Source: Spirochaetaceae bacterium UBA5556
GTDB lineage: Bacteria > Spirochaetota > Spirochaetia > Treponematales > Rectinemataceae
NCBI GenBank assembly: GCA_002425765.1
Contig: DIMW01000004.1
Span: 62,001-126,000, forward strand
Direction: 5' to 3'
DNA: 64,000 nt
How positions within the stretch are numbered: position 1 is the stretch's first letter; each line of letters opens with the position of its first letter. The position numbers and the translations under genes were made by a program. Below are positions 45,629-54,884 of the stretch, piece after piece. Below the pieces are notes generated by a model, which worked only from the letters and a program-made list of their open reading frames with translations, was not told the origin of the DNA and did no database searches.

Positions 45629-46240
45629 ATGTCCGAACATATGAGTAGTCTCGTCCCCATTGTCATCGAACAAACCGGTATTGGAGAACGGTCGTACGAT
45701 ATCTATTCTCGGCTCTTAAAAGATCGTATTGTGTTTATAGACGGAGAGATCAACGACCTCACCGCAGACTTAGTGATAGCCCAGCTGTTATTTCTGGAAT
45801 CGCAAGACCCGTCGCGGGATATTTCTATCTATATCAACAGCCCTGGAGGTATGGTGACCGCAGGCCTCGCGATCTATGACACGATTCAGTATATAAAACC
45901 TGGGGTACAGACTATCTGTATCGGCCAGGCTTCAAGCATGGCAGCGCTGCTCCTCGCCTGCGGAACCCACGGGAAGCGCTCCGCCCTGCCCTCTTCGCGG
46001 ATTCTGATACATCAGCCCTGGGGAGGAGTGTCGGGACAGGCGAGCGACATCAGTCTCCAGGCGCGGGAGATAATTCGTTTGAAGAAGTTGACGATCGACT
46101 ACTTCGCGTTGCATTCCGGCCAGCCGCTCGAGAAAGTCGCGCAGGATATGGAGCGGGACTTCTACATGAGCGCTCAGGAGGCACTCGAGTACGGTATAGT
46201 CGATACAATTTGGGAGCCACGCACGCATGGCAAGAAATAA
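45629..46240 (+). CDS. clpP: ATP-dependent Clp protease proteolytic subunit
   Basis: 203 residues from ATG 45629 (AAGGA eight bases upstream; two in-frame ATGs lie further 5'). Catalytic Ser is in [15 protein letters not shown], His in RILIHQP and Asp in the [15 protein letters not shown] region. Forms the 14-subunit chamber fed by ClpX. Overlaps clpX by 14 bases. Confidence 0.97.
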   Translation: MSEHMSSLVPIVIEQTGIGERSYDIYSRLLKDRIVFIDGEINDLTADLVIAQLLFLESQDPSRDISIYINSPGGMVTAGLAIYDTIQYIKPGVQTICIGQASSMAALLLACGTHGKRSALPSSRILIHQPWGGVSGQASDISLQAREIIRLKKLTIDYFALHSGQPLEKVAQDMERDFYMSAQEALEYGIVDTIWEPRTHGKK

Positions 46241-47480
46241 ACAATTTGACCTGGAACAGGAAACCTTCTGCTCGTTCTGCGGAAAAAGCTCCTCGTACGT
46301 CCGCAAGATGATCGCCGGTCCCGGCGTCAATATCTGCGACGAATGCGTCCGTATATGCAGCCAAATACTTGATGAAGAAGAGCAGAAGGTCACATTGGAC
46401 TTCCTGACCGAAGTTCCCAAGCCGAAAGAGATCAAGGAATTTCTCGACATGTACGTAGTGGGCCAGGAATATGCGAAGCGGGTTCTCTCTGTAGCGGTCT
46501 ACAATCACTACAAGCGCCTCGTGCACAAAGTCTCCGCGCCTTCTCCCGACATCGAGATCGAAAAGTCGAATGTGTTGCTCATAGGGCCGACCGGGTCGGG
46601 CAAGACACTGCTCGCCCGCACGCTCGCCCGCAAGCTGAAAGTTCCTTTCGCGATGGCGGACGCAACGACGCTCACCGAGGCGGGGTATGTCGGCGAGGAC
46701 GTCGAGAACATTCTGCTGAAGCTCATACAGAACGCCGGCGGCAACATTCAGGCGGCGGAGCGTGGCATCGTCTACATCGACGAAATCGACAAGATCTCGC
46801 GTAAAAGCGAAAATCCGTCGATCACCCGCGACGTGTCTGGAGAAGGTGTACAGCAGGCGCTCTTAAAGATTATTGAGGGGACGGTCGCAAATGTCCCGCC
46901 ACAGGGTGGACGCAAGCACCCGAATCAGGAATATCTTCGCATCGATACCACCAATATTCTTTTCATCTGCGGAGGTGCCTTCGTAGGCCTCGACAAGATC
47001 ATCGAATCGAGAGTTTCCGCTCATCCAATGGGATTTGGAGCAGATGTCAAGGCGAAGCATGAAAAAAATCTGAGTCAGCTCTATGCAGAGATGCAGCCTG
47101 ACGACCTTATAAAATTCGGCCTTATCCCCGAGTTTGTCGGACGACTGCCGATCAAGGTCGCCCTCGACGATCTCTCCAAGGAAGAACTCAAGCGCATCAT
47201 TCTCGAACCAAGGAACGCGCTTCTCAAGCAGTATAAGGCCTCGATGCAACTCGACAACGTCGAGCTCGAGTTCGACGAGGCGGCAGTCGATGCCATCGCG
47301 GAAAAGGCCATCGCGCAGAAGACGGGCGCGCGAGGATTGCGGGCCATCGTCGAGAACATCATGGTCGATCTCATGTATTCGCTTCCGAGCGATAGCAATG
47401 TAAAAAAGGTCGTTCTGACACGCGACGCAGTGGAGGGCAAGGGCAGCTGTATTATTGAATATCGTCAGAAAACAGCTTAA
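46227..47480 (+). CDS. clpX: ATP-dependent Clp protease ATPase subunit
   Basis: 417 residues. N-terminal zinc domain with CSFCGK and CDECV pairs, Walker A GPTGSGKT, the pore loop GYVGEDVEN, Walker [12 protein letters not shown] and the IGF-type ClpP-docking region. Unfolds tagged proteins for ClpP. Translation is coupled to clpP by the overlap. Confidence 0.98.
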   Translation: MARNKQFDLEQETFCSFCGKSSSYVRKMIAGPGVNICDECVRICSQILDEEEQKVTLDFLTEVPKPKEIKEFLDMYVVGQEYAKRVLSVAVYNHYKRLVHKVSAPSPDIEIEKSNVLLIGPTGSGKTLLARTLARKLKVPFAMADATTLTEAGYVGEDVENILLKLIQNAGGNIQAAERGIVYIDEIDKISRKSENPSITRDVSGEGVQQALLKIIEGTVANVPPQGGRKHPNQEYLRIDTTNILFICGGAFVGLDKIIESRVSAHPMGFGADVKAKHEKNLSQLYAEMQPDDLIKFGLIPEFVGRLPIKVALDDLSKEELKRIILEPRNALLKQYKASMQLDNVELEFDEAAVDAIAEKAIAQKTGARGLRAIVENIMVDLMYSLPSDSNVKKVVLTRDAVEGKGSCIIEYRQKTA

Positions 47481-47488
47481 ACGCAAAA

Positions 47489-47584
47489 ATCAATGGGGTG
47501 GTCGCCAGTCTCCGTTGGAGAAGGTGGCCTGAGAAAACACCCATATTACCTGATCCGGGTAATACCGGCGGAGGGAACGATGAT
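47489..47584 (+). promoter_or_regulatory. TPP riboswitch (THI element) upstream of thiB
   Basis: All conserved parts are present: GGGGTG, the CTGAGA bulge, ACACCC, ACCTGATCCGGGTAATACCGGC and GGAGGGAA. A short P1 can form between ATCA (47489-47492) and TGAT (47581-47584), the latter touching the thiB ATG. The only Shine-Dalgarno, GGAGGG at 47570-47575, is part of the aptamer, so ligand binding should block ribosome access directly. Confidence 0.93.
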
Positions 47585-48604
47585 ATGCGTACACGACAAT
47601 TCATCGCCATTTTTCTTCTCGTGGGAGGGTTGATCGCTGCGAACAATCCTCTTGGGGGGCAGTCGAATCCGACCAGCGCAGAACTTGTCATCTGGACCTA
47701 CGATTCCTTTATGTCTGAGTGGGGGCCCGCCGCGCAGATAGCCGAGGCTTTTCAGAAAACCTACGGCGTCAGGCTGCGGTTCGTCTCCAAGGGGGACGGC
47801 GGGGCGCTGCTCTCGGCACTCATGGACGGCGTGAAACAGCCAAACGCGGATGTCGTTGTGGGTCTGGACAACAGACAGCTTGAAAAAGCTCTGCAAGGCG
47901 GACTTTTTCTTCCGCTCTCTCTAAAGAATCTCACGGATGTACAGAAAAATCTCTTGCTCGATTCTACAAAAAAACTTGTCCCTTTCGATTTTGGCCAATT
48001 CGCGTTTATCTGGGATTCACAGAGTGGCATAGAGCCTCCCCGCTCGCTCGAGGACCTCACGAAGCCTCTTTACCACAAGAAAATCATTATCATGGATCCG
48101 AGGACATCCACTCCTGGACTGGGGTTCCTCGCGTGGACCGAGGCAGTCTATAAAGGCGCATGGAGAGATTACTGGAAACGGCTCTCCCCTTCTATCCTCA
48201 CCATGACGCCAAGTTGGGATACGGGCTACGGCCTCTTCACCAAAGGCGAAGCGCCACTTGTCCTGAGCTATTCCACCGATCCCGCATATCACAAGGCATA
48301 TGAGAGTACAGAGCGTTACAAAGCACTCCAATTCACAGAAGGGCACCCCATGCAGATCGAATTTGCGGGTGTGCTTGTTTCGAGTGCGAACAAGGAACTC
48401 GCCCAGAAGTTTGTCGATTTCCTTCTGTCTGCGGAATGTCAGGCGGTTTTGCCGGAGACTCAATGGATGTTCCCTTCCAACATGAATACAAAACTACCTC
48501 CGTCATTCTCTGTAGTGAGCGGATATCCCGCACTGAACGCCAATGTGAAAGATATAGAACGAGATCCTTCCGACGCTGCGAATATTCTCATGAGCAATCC
48601 GTGA
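47585..48604 (+). CDS. thiB: Thiamine ABC transporter substrate-binding protein
   Basis: 339 residues from ATG 47585, right behind the riboswitch. A signal peptide (FIAIFLLVGGLIAA, cleaved near residue 25; no lipobox Cys) is followed by the thiamine-binding fold with LVIWTYDSFMSEWGPAAQI and the DFGQFAFIWDS and DPRTSTPGLGFLAWTE stretches. Captures thiamine in the periplasm for ThiPQ. Riboswitch control supports the substrate. Treponema pallidum has a homologous thiamine-binding protein. Confidence 0.93.
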   Translation: MRTRQFIAIFLLVGGLIAANNPLGGQSNPTSAELVIWTYDSFMSEWGPAAQIAEAFQKTYGVRLRFVSKGDGGALLSALMDGVKQPNADVVVGLDNRQLEKALQGGLFLPLSLKNLTDVQKNLLLDSTKKLVPFDFGQFAFIWDSQSGIEPPRSLEDLTKPLYHKKIIIMDPRTSTPGLGFLAWTEAVYKGAWRDYWKRLSPSILTMTPSWDTGYGLFTKGEAPLVLSYSTDPAYHKAYESTERYKALQFTEGHPMQIEFAGVLVSSANKELAQKFVDFLLSAECQAVLPETQWMFPSNMNTKLPPSFSVVSGYPALNANVKDIERDPSDAANILMSNP

Positions 48605-48628
48605 TTGAGATTTAGGATAAGCGGCAAG

Positions 48629-50308
48629 ATGGGCAGAGAAATTACTTCACGAAGGTTATCTCTTTTTCTCTATATAGCGCTCTGCGGTATCCTCGTCTTT
48701 TCGATGTCCCCTCTTGTCGCTTTTCTGAAAATCGCATTAGGGCATCTTGGAGAAATCAACAAATCTTCGGCGGCCGTAGGGACATTTTCAAGTCTTTTAA
48801 GGCGCATACCTGTATCCACAATACTGAGAAGCCTTACGTTTACGCTCTTGCAGTCTTTTGTGAGCACGCTGCTTGCGCTCTCGATTGGCCTTCCTGGTGC
48901 GTGGCTCACGGCCCGATTTCGCTTTGTGGGCAGGAAAGCTCTTCTGGCCCTCGCCGCCGTGCCCTTCTGTTTTCCCCCGATACTGGTCATTCTCGCCTTC
49001 ATCCTGTATTACGGCAAAGAGGGGTTGCTGTCCTCCGCTCTCGCTCTGTTTTTCGGCCCACGGAAGCAGTATCAGGGCTTCCTCTACAGCTTTTGGGGTC
49101 TAGTGATGGTCCACGCATTCTATAACTTTCCCATCGCAGTGCATCAGATAGCAGCGCTCTGGATTCGTATCCCCGACACCCAGATGGAGGCCGCGAGGAC
49201 CTTGGGCGCCAGCAAGCTGAGGGCGTTTCGAACCGGCACTCTCCCATGGCTTTTGCCGGGAATTGCCCAGGCGGCGGGCCTCATCTTCCTGTACTGTTTT
49301 TTCAGCTTCACCACCGTCTTGGTGTTCGGAGGAAGAATTGGTACCACCCTTGAAGTCGAAATTTATCAGGCGCTCCGTTATCGGTCCGATTATGCCCTCG
49401 CGCTCGTCTTCGCGGTCATAGAGACGTCTTTCGCCCTTTTCGGAATTCTTGCGCTCACCAGGATCCAGGGGCGGGCGAGAAAGTCGTTGCGAGATTTCGG
49501 GAGGTCCCGCGAGCTGGCCGCACCGAAGGGGCTTCAGTCTCTTTTCATCGCGGTATATGGAATTTTTATCGCCGTCTTTTTTATTGGACCGTTGGTATCG
49601 ATTGTCATCGAAGCGTTCAAGGTGCCTTCTTCGATGGGAGGAACGACACAATTTGGCCTCGGCAATTTTGAAAGACTGATAAGAGGTTTCCAGGCTCCCC
49701 TCCCTGGGGCGATTTTGTCGACGTTCAAATTCAGCGGGGCTGCCGCCGTGCTCGCGACGGTCGCGGGTCTTGTCGCAAGTCTGGCCCTTTTTTTTGCAGA
49801 GAAGTCGAATAGAAATAGATTCGTACCCAGACTGATCGGGCCGTTGCAGTGGCTGCCCATGGCCGTCTCTTCGGCGATTTTCGCCTATGGGTGGCTGTTT
49901 TTGTCGTCTAATCGGGTCGCGAGCACCGCGCTCGTCGCGGCTCAGGCTGTGATCGCCTGGCCCTTCGTGAGCCGGGCCGTGCATGCGTCTCTCCACGCGA
50001 TTGACCCACGAACACGGGAAGCCGCAAAAACGCTCGGCGCATCGCCTCTCCGCGCTTTTTTAACTGTTGAACTGCGCACCATATTGCCATCGGTCGCATC
50101 TGCGGTCGCTTTCGCTTTCTCTATCACCGCGGGAGACGTCAATGTGCCGCTCATGCTGGGAATGGGCGAAGTGGAGACGCTCCCCCTGCTCCTGTATCGT
50201 CTCACCTCCGCGTATCGTTTCAATGAAGCATGTGCAGCGGGCCTTGTCTTGGGACTCATAACGGGCGTTGTTTTTTTGCTCAAGGAGAAAGTCATCGATG
50301 TCGCTTGA
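48629..50308 (+). CDS. thiP: Thiamine ABC transporter permease
   Basis: 559 residues from ATG 48629; a TTG at 48605 directly after thiB is an alternative. A tandem permease: two copies of the BPD-transporter domain, each with the EAARTLGAS/EAAKTLGAS coupling motif, giving about 12 transmembrane helices. Forms the membrane channel alone, as ThiP does in E. coli. Overlaps thiQ by 11 bases. Confidence 0.92.
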   Translation: MGREITSRRLSLFLYIALCGILVFSMSPLVAFLKIALGHLGEINKSSAAVGTFSSLLRRIPVSTILRSLTFTLLQSFVSTLLALSIGLPGAWLTARFRFVGRKALLALAAVPFCFPPILVILAFILYYGKEGLLSSALALFFGPRKQYQGFLYSFWGLVMVHAFYNFPIAVHQIAALWIRIPDTQMEAARTLGASKLRAFRTGTLPWLLPGIAQAAGLIFLYCFFSFTTVLVFGGRIGTTLEVEIYQALRYRSDYALALVFAVIETSFALFGILALTRIQGRARKSLRDFGRSRELAAPKGLQSLFIAVYGIFIAVFFIGPLVSIVIEAFKVPSSMGGTTQFGLGNFERLIRGFQAPLPGAILSTFKFSGAAAVLATVAGLVASLALFFAEKSNRNRFVPRLIGPLQWLPMAVSSAIFAYGWLFLSSNRVASTALVAAQAVIAWPFVSRAVHASLHAIDPRTREAAKTLGASPLRAFLTVELRTILPSVASAVAFAFSITAGDVNVPLMLGMGEVETLPLLLYRLTSAYRFNEACAAGLVLGLITGVVFLLKEKVIDVA

Positions 50309-51398
50309 AGTCAAGGATTTATTGGTGATACGTGGCGCCTTTTCTCTTGAAGCTGATTTTTCATTGCAGAGCGGGAGAGTCTTGGTGCTCCTCGGACCTT
50401 CCGGCTGTGGTAAGACGACGCTTCTCCGGGCGATCGCGGGGCTTGAGCCGATACAGCACGGAACCATCACATTGGATGGCGCGCGGATTGATGGCCTTCC
50501 CACGGAAAAAAGGAATATTGGCTTTGTGTTTCAGGATCTTGCTCTCTTTGAGCAGATGCGCGTCGAGGACAATATTGGATACGGCCTCTCGGTCCGCCAT
50601 GAGAACAAAAAACATATACACGAAAAAGTGTTGTTCCTGGCCAGACGTTTCAGAATCGAGCATTTGCTGAAACGCTATCCCCCCGAACTTTCCGGAGGTG
50701 AGCGACAGAGAGTCGCCTTCGCGCGCGTCATTGCATCCGAGCCTTCGCTCATGCTGCTCGATGAACCGCTCTCGGCGCTCGACGCTCCGCTCAGGAGAGA
50801 GATGCGACGCTTCATCCGCCGGCAGCTCGCGGAGGGGCACCTCACAGCCATCCACGTGACGCACGATGTGGAAGAGGCGATCGATTTGGCGGATGAGATC
50901 ATAGTAGTGCGCGACGGGAAAATGGTGGGGCGAGGCGGGATAGAAGATCTCGAAAAAAATCCTGGTTCAGGGTGGCTCGCGCGCTTTATGAATCTCGGCC
51001 TTGTGCTTCCTGTGACGAAAATATCACCTGCGGACGGTTTGGGGCCTGCCTTCGAGGTGAGGACGATCGCGGGCACTGTCTCATACGCCTCCCCCGAAGG
51101 CGGCGCGGACGTCTCCGCTCTGACGCAAAAAGCCTGTCTCTATGTGCCTTCTGGCGCCGTAGCGAGCGCGGGGGCTGTCGGTACAGCCAAAATCAAAGCG
51201 AAGGTTGTACGCTCCATCCGAAACACTCTGAGTGTTCCAAAGCTGGTTTTGATGATACCTGAGGAGGAAAACTACTATTTTGAATTACCCCTCAAGGGTG
51301 ACGGTCCGGACATCTATCAGGAAGGAACGGACATCGAGTTATCGATCAATACCCGTCTGTGCCAGCTGCTCCCTGAAGACCCGCCCTTGTGTCTATAA
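50298..51398 (+). CDS. thiQ: Thiamine ABC transporter ATP-binding protein
   Basis: 366 residues from ATG 50298 with AAGGAG upstream. Walker A GPSGCGKTT, signature LSGGERQRVAFARV and Walker B LMLLDEPLSALDAPLR. It has a C-terminal TOBE-like domain of about 120 residues, longer than E. coli ThiQ (about 230 residues) and closer to the PotA/MalK layout. Powers thiamine uptake. The 3' end overlaps aroK on the other strand by 53 bases. Confidence 0.9.
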   Translation: MSLEVKDLLVIRGAFSLEADFSLQSGRVLVLLGPSGCGKTTLLRAIAGLEPIQHGTITLDGARIDGLPTEKRNIGFVFQDLALFEQMRVEDNIGYGLSVRHENKKHIHEKVLFLARRFRIEHLLKRYPPELSGGERQRVAFARVIASEPSLMLLDEPLSALDAPLRREMRRFIRRQLAEGHLTAIHVTHDVEEAIDLADEIIVVRDGKMVGRGGIEDLEKNPGSGWLARFMNLGLVLPVTKISPADGLGPAFEVRTIAGTVSYASPEGGADVSALTQKACLYVPSGAVASAGAVGTAKIKAKVVRSIRNTLSVPKLVLMIPEEENYYFELPLKGDGPDIYQEGTDIELSINTRLCQLLPEDPPLCL

Positions 51399-51897
51399 GG
51401 CTCTCAATAATTTCTGCGCTGTCTTCCGGAGAGTGATTCTGTCGCCAGGTATACTGAATGATCGCAGACTCCCGATAGAGTTCTTCGCGCTGGTGAAGTA
51501 TGTTCTCCAAATCGACCACCCAGTTCCCGGAGGAAAGCAGTGGCCTATGTTCCCTCTTCCCTGAAAGCCGACGCGCCAATTCAAGAAGCGGCACCTCGAG
51601 CCATACGGTGATAAACTGTTTTTTTAAAATAAGGCGGTTGGCATCGCGCAGGACCACGCCGCCGCCGCATCCAAGGACCATGGATATATCGCGTTCCGCC
51701 AGCGTCTTGACTGAATTTTCCTCGATATCCCGAAAGTGTTTTTCACCAAGATCGCAGAACATATCCGCGATTCTCATCTGCGCGCGCTCCTCGACGACGC
51801 TGTCGAGGTCGAAAAAATCGACGCCGTAGTGCGAGGCCAGCATCCTGCCCAGCTCGGTCTTGCCGGAACCCATCATCCCTATGAGGGCGATTTTCAT
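51346..51897 (-). CDS. aroK: Shikimate kinase
   Basis: 183 residues. Walker A GMMGSGKTELGRMLA, shikimate-binding FFDLDSVVEER and the GCGGGVVLRDANR motif are intact. Phosphorylates shikimate in the aromatic amino acid pathway. Starts 5 bases after the dipeptidase gene and runs 53 bases into thiQ on the other strand. Confidence 0.93.
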   Translation of the reverse strand: MKIALIGMMGSGKTELGRMLASHYGVDFFDLDSVVEERAQMRIADMFCDLGEKHFRDIEENSVKTLAERDISMVLGCGGGVVLRDANRLILKKQFITVWLEVPLLELARRLSGKREHRPLLSSGNWVVDLENILHQREELYRESAIIQYTWRQNHSPEDSAEIIESLIDTRAGLQGAAGTDGY

Positions 51898-51902
51898 GGG
51901 GA

Positions 51903-52892
51903 TCAGCCCAGAACCTCATCGAAAACCCTCAGCCAGTTGGCGCCGAGTATTTTTTGGGCTTCGGCGTGGCTATAGTCCCTTTTCCGCAGCGCCTCATAAA
52001 TCAGGGGAAATTCGCCGGCATCCTCGATCACGCGCGCGTCTATGGGTTTGAAGCCGTCGAAGTCGGAGCCCATCGCGCAGCTCTCAATGCCGCCCGCGGC
52101 GACGATACGATCGACGTGCAGCATGAGGGCGTCGAGGCTGCAGTCGTTCGGGTCCACCGTGACAAAAGCGGGGACGAAGACACAGCCCACGGCCCCGCCG
52201 TGGTCGGCGATCGCGCGGATCTGCTTGTCGGTAAGGTTGCGCGGATGATCCGCGACCGCTCGGGCATTCGCGTGGGAGGCAATAAAGGGGCCTTTGGTGA
52301 GCTCGGCTACTTCCCAGAAACCCGCTTCGCAGAGGTGGGAAACGTCGACGAGTATGCGCATGTCCTGCATTTTCTCCACAAGCTGCCTGCCCAGAGGGGA
52401 GAGCCCGTCGTCCCCCTCGGCCTTCAGTCCGCGGCCGAACGCATTCCGCCTGTTCCACGTCAAGCCAATCGCCCTCACGCCGCGACCGTAGAACTCGTCG
52501 AGGCTGTCGAGGGAATTTCCGAGCGCCTCGGCGCCCTCAATGGAAAGAAACGCGCTCACACGCCTTTCGGCTATGGCGCGACGGACATCCGCCCCATTCT
52601 TCGCCAGGGAAAATCCAGAAGTCTTGTTCTCTAGCAGGCGCTCGAACGCGTCGATCATCAGCATCGCCTCCTCCGTCGCGTTCGACAGCTGTCCATCTTC
52701 GAGAAAGATGGCCATGAACTGACAGGCGACGTGCCCGCGGGAAAGCTTCGGCAGATCGATGTGCACTTCAGGGTTATCGGCGAAAAAATCTCGATATTTA
52801 TTCTCTTCTTTGTTCATGCTCCGCCCGGTGAGCGACATCAGAGTATCGCAGTGGGCGTCGATTACATAGAAATCCTCATGTTGCTGTGCCAT
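51903..52892 (-). CDS. Membrane dipeptidase (peptidase M19)
   Basis: 329 residues. Metal ligands appear in VIDAHCDTL, the bridging Glu in LSIEGAEAL, and the later His in VDVSHLCEAGFWEV and FIASHANARAV. The GLTWNRRNAFG region is typical of the family. Bacterial members cleave dipeptides, including D-amino-acid dipeptides from cell wall turnover. No signal peptide, so cytosolic here. Downstream of uvrB by 9 bases. Confidence 0.9.
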   Translation of the reverse strand: MAQQHEDFYVIDAHCDTLMSLTGRSMNKEENKYRDFFADNPEVHIDLPKLSRGHVACQFMAIFLEDGQLSNATEEAMLMIDAFERLLENKTSGFSLAKNGADVRRAIAERRVSAFLSIEGAEALGNSLDSLDEFYGRGVRAIGLTWNRRNAFGRGLKAEGDDGLSPLGRQLVEKMQDMRILVDVSHLCEAGFWEVAELTKGPFIASHANARAVADHPRNLTDKQIRAIADHGGAVGCVFVPAFVTVDPNDCSLDALMLHVDRIVAAGGIESCAMGSDFDGFKPIDARVIEDAGEFPLIYEALRKRDYSHAEAQKILGANWLRVFDEVLG

Positions 52893-52901
52893 TTTTAGTC
52901 C

Positions 52902-54884
52902 TTAAAGTTCTTTTAATTTTGCGATCTCGTCTCGAATTTGGGCGGCCTGCTCGAACTCCAGATTTTTCGCGTGTTCGAACATCAGCTTTTCCATCTCTTT
53001 GATGAGGGATCTGCGCTGTTCGGGAATCAGTATATTATGTGTGCGCCGCATAAGGTCAAGCTCGTCCTGCGACGCCGCTACTTTCTCTTCACGGTGGCGC
53101 TCGAGAATGTCCTGCACCTTTTTCCGGATGGTCTGGGGAGTGATGCTGTGTTCGACGTTGTAGGCCTGCTGGAGAACCCGTCGGCGCTCCGTCTCGGCTA
53201 TGGCCCTCCGCATCGCATCGCTCATCGTGTCCGCGTACATGACCACGAGACCCGCGGCGTTGCGCGCCGCTCTGCCTATGATCTGAATGAGGCTCGTCTC
53301 CGAGCGCAAGAATCCTATCTTGTCGGCGTCGAGGATCGCGATAAACGATACTTCGGGCAAATCGATCCCCTCGCGGAGCAGGTTGATGCCCACGAGGACA
53401 TCGAATTCGCCCGCGCGCAGCTGCGTCAGGATTTCGACGCGCTCGATGGTCTCGACCTCGGAGTGAATATAGCGCACCCGCAGGCCAAGGCCTCCGAGGT
53501 ATTCGGAGAGTTCCTCGGCCATTTTCTTTGTGAGGGTGATGATAAGGCTCCGTTCCCCGTTCCGGGCTCTCTGTCGGACGCGGGCGTAGATGTCCTCCAT
53601 CTGGCCTTCGGTGGGGCGTACCTGAATTTCAGGGTCCACGAGCCCTGTGGGACGGAGTACCTGTTCGGCGAGCGTCTTCGAGCGTCTTATCTCCGTTTCT
53701 CCCGGCGTCGCGGAGACATAGACGGTCTGGGGCACTATCGATTCGAACTCGTTGATGGTGAGGGGTCGGTTGTCGAGGGCACAGGGGAGTCTGAACCCAT
53801 AATCGACCAGCGAGAGTTTGCGGCTGCGGTCGCCTGCGTACATCGCGCCGATCTGCGGAAGCGTCACATGCGATTCATCGATGAAGGTGATGAAATCCCT
53901 CGGAAAATAGTCGAGGAGGACACCCGGGCGTTCCCCCGGCGTGCGGTTCGAGAGAGGGGCCGAATAATTCTCGATGCCGCTGCAGTAGCCCATCTCCTCG
54001 AGCATCTCGATGTCGTATTCGGTGCGCGATTTTATCCGTTCGGCCTCGAGGTATTTGCCGTGTTCGAGAAAAAACCTGTTTCTCTCGGCAAGCTCTCCCT
54101 TTATCCTTTCGACCGCGAGCTGAACCATGTTCTCGGGCATCACGAAGTGCTTCGCCGGATAGATCACCGCCTCCTCGAGCTCTTCCGAGGCTTCGCCCGT
54201 GAGGGGGTTGAGGCGACGGATACGGACTACGGTGTCGAAGTCGAGCTCGATACGGTACGCCTCTTCGAGATACGCAGGAAAAATCTCGAGCACGTCGCCG
54301 CGGATCCTGAAGCGTCCGCGCTCGAGCACCATATCGTTGCGCTCGTATTGAAGGCTGATGAGGTTCCGCTTTACGGCGTCCAGATCGACGTTCTGTCCCC
54401 TGTCGAGGTACAGGCGCATGTCCCGGTAGAGGTCGGGCGATCCCAGGCCGTAGATACAAGAGACGGTCGCGACAATCACCACGTCGCGGCGTTCCATGAG
54501 GGCGGCGGTCGCCGCGAGCCTCATGCGGTCGATCTCCTCGTTTATGTCGGAATCCTTCTCTATGTACAGATCTTTGGAAGGCACGTAGGCCTCGGGCTGA
54601 TAATAGTCGTAATAGGAGACAAAATACTCCACCGCGTTCTCGGGGAAGAACCCCTTGAACTCTCGGTAGAGCTGGGCCGAGAGTGTCTTGTTGTGCGAGA
54701 TGACCAGGGCTGGCTTCTGGATTGCCTCAATGACCTTCGCCATGGCGAAGGTCTTCCCTGAGCCTGTAACCCCCTTGAGGGCGGCATACCGCTCTCCCCT
54801 TTTTATGGCGCCAGCCAAGGCATCGATGGCCTGCGCCTGATCCCCCGCCGGCTCATAGGGAGCGACGACCTTGAATGGCTTCAC
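52902..54884 (-). CDS. uvrB: Excinuclease ABC subunit B
   Basis: 660 residues. Walker A GVTGSGKTFA, the beta-hairpin region YYDYYQPEAY, DESHVTLPQ, helicase motif LLREGIDLPEVSFIAILDADKIGFLRS and a C-terminal UVR domain (LEFEQAAQIRDEIAKL) that binds UvrC. Verifies damage in nucleotide excision repair. Its start overlaps htrA by 4 bases. Confidence 0.98.
   Translation of the reverse strand: MKPFKVVAPYEPAGDQAQAIDALAGAIKRGERYAALKGVTGSGKTFAMAKVIEAIQKPALVISHNKTLSAQLYREFKGFFPENAVEYFVSYYDYYQPEAYVPSKDLYIEKDSDINEEIDRMRLAATAALMERRDVVIVATVSCIYGLGSPDLYRDMRLYLDRGQNVDLDAVKRNLISLQYERNDMVLERGRFRIRGDVLEIFPAYLEEAYRIELDFDTVVRIRRLNPLTGEASEELEEAVIYPAKHFVMPENMVQLAVERIKGELAERNRFFLEHGKYLEAERIKSRTEYDIEMLEEMGYCSGIENYSAPLSNRTPGERPGVLLDYFPRDFITFIDESHVTLPQIGAMYAGDRSRKLSLVDYGFRLPCALDNRPLTINEFESIVPQTVYVSATPGETEIRRSKTLAEQVLRPTGLVDPEIQVRPTEGQMEDIYARVRQRARNGERSLIITLTKKMAEELSEYLGGLGLRVRYIHSEVETIERVEILTQLRAGEFDVLVGINLLREGIDLPEVSFIAILDADKIGFLRSETSLIQIIGRAARNAAGLVVMYADTMSDAMRRAIAETERRRVLQQAYNVEHSITPQTIRKKVQDILERHREEKVAASQDELDLMRRTHNILIPEQRRSLIKEMEKLMFEHAKNLEFEQAAQIRDEIAKLKEL

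Noticed and set aside
52938..54761. 607-codon open frame on the plus strand opposite uvrB
   Set aside because: It is the complement of a fully conserved uvrB; its protein has no domain and arises from codon bias. The same holds for long antisense frames opposite prfB, glyS, thiP and lepA.
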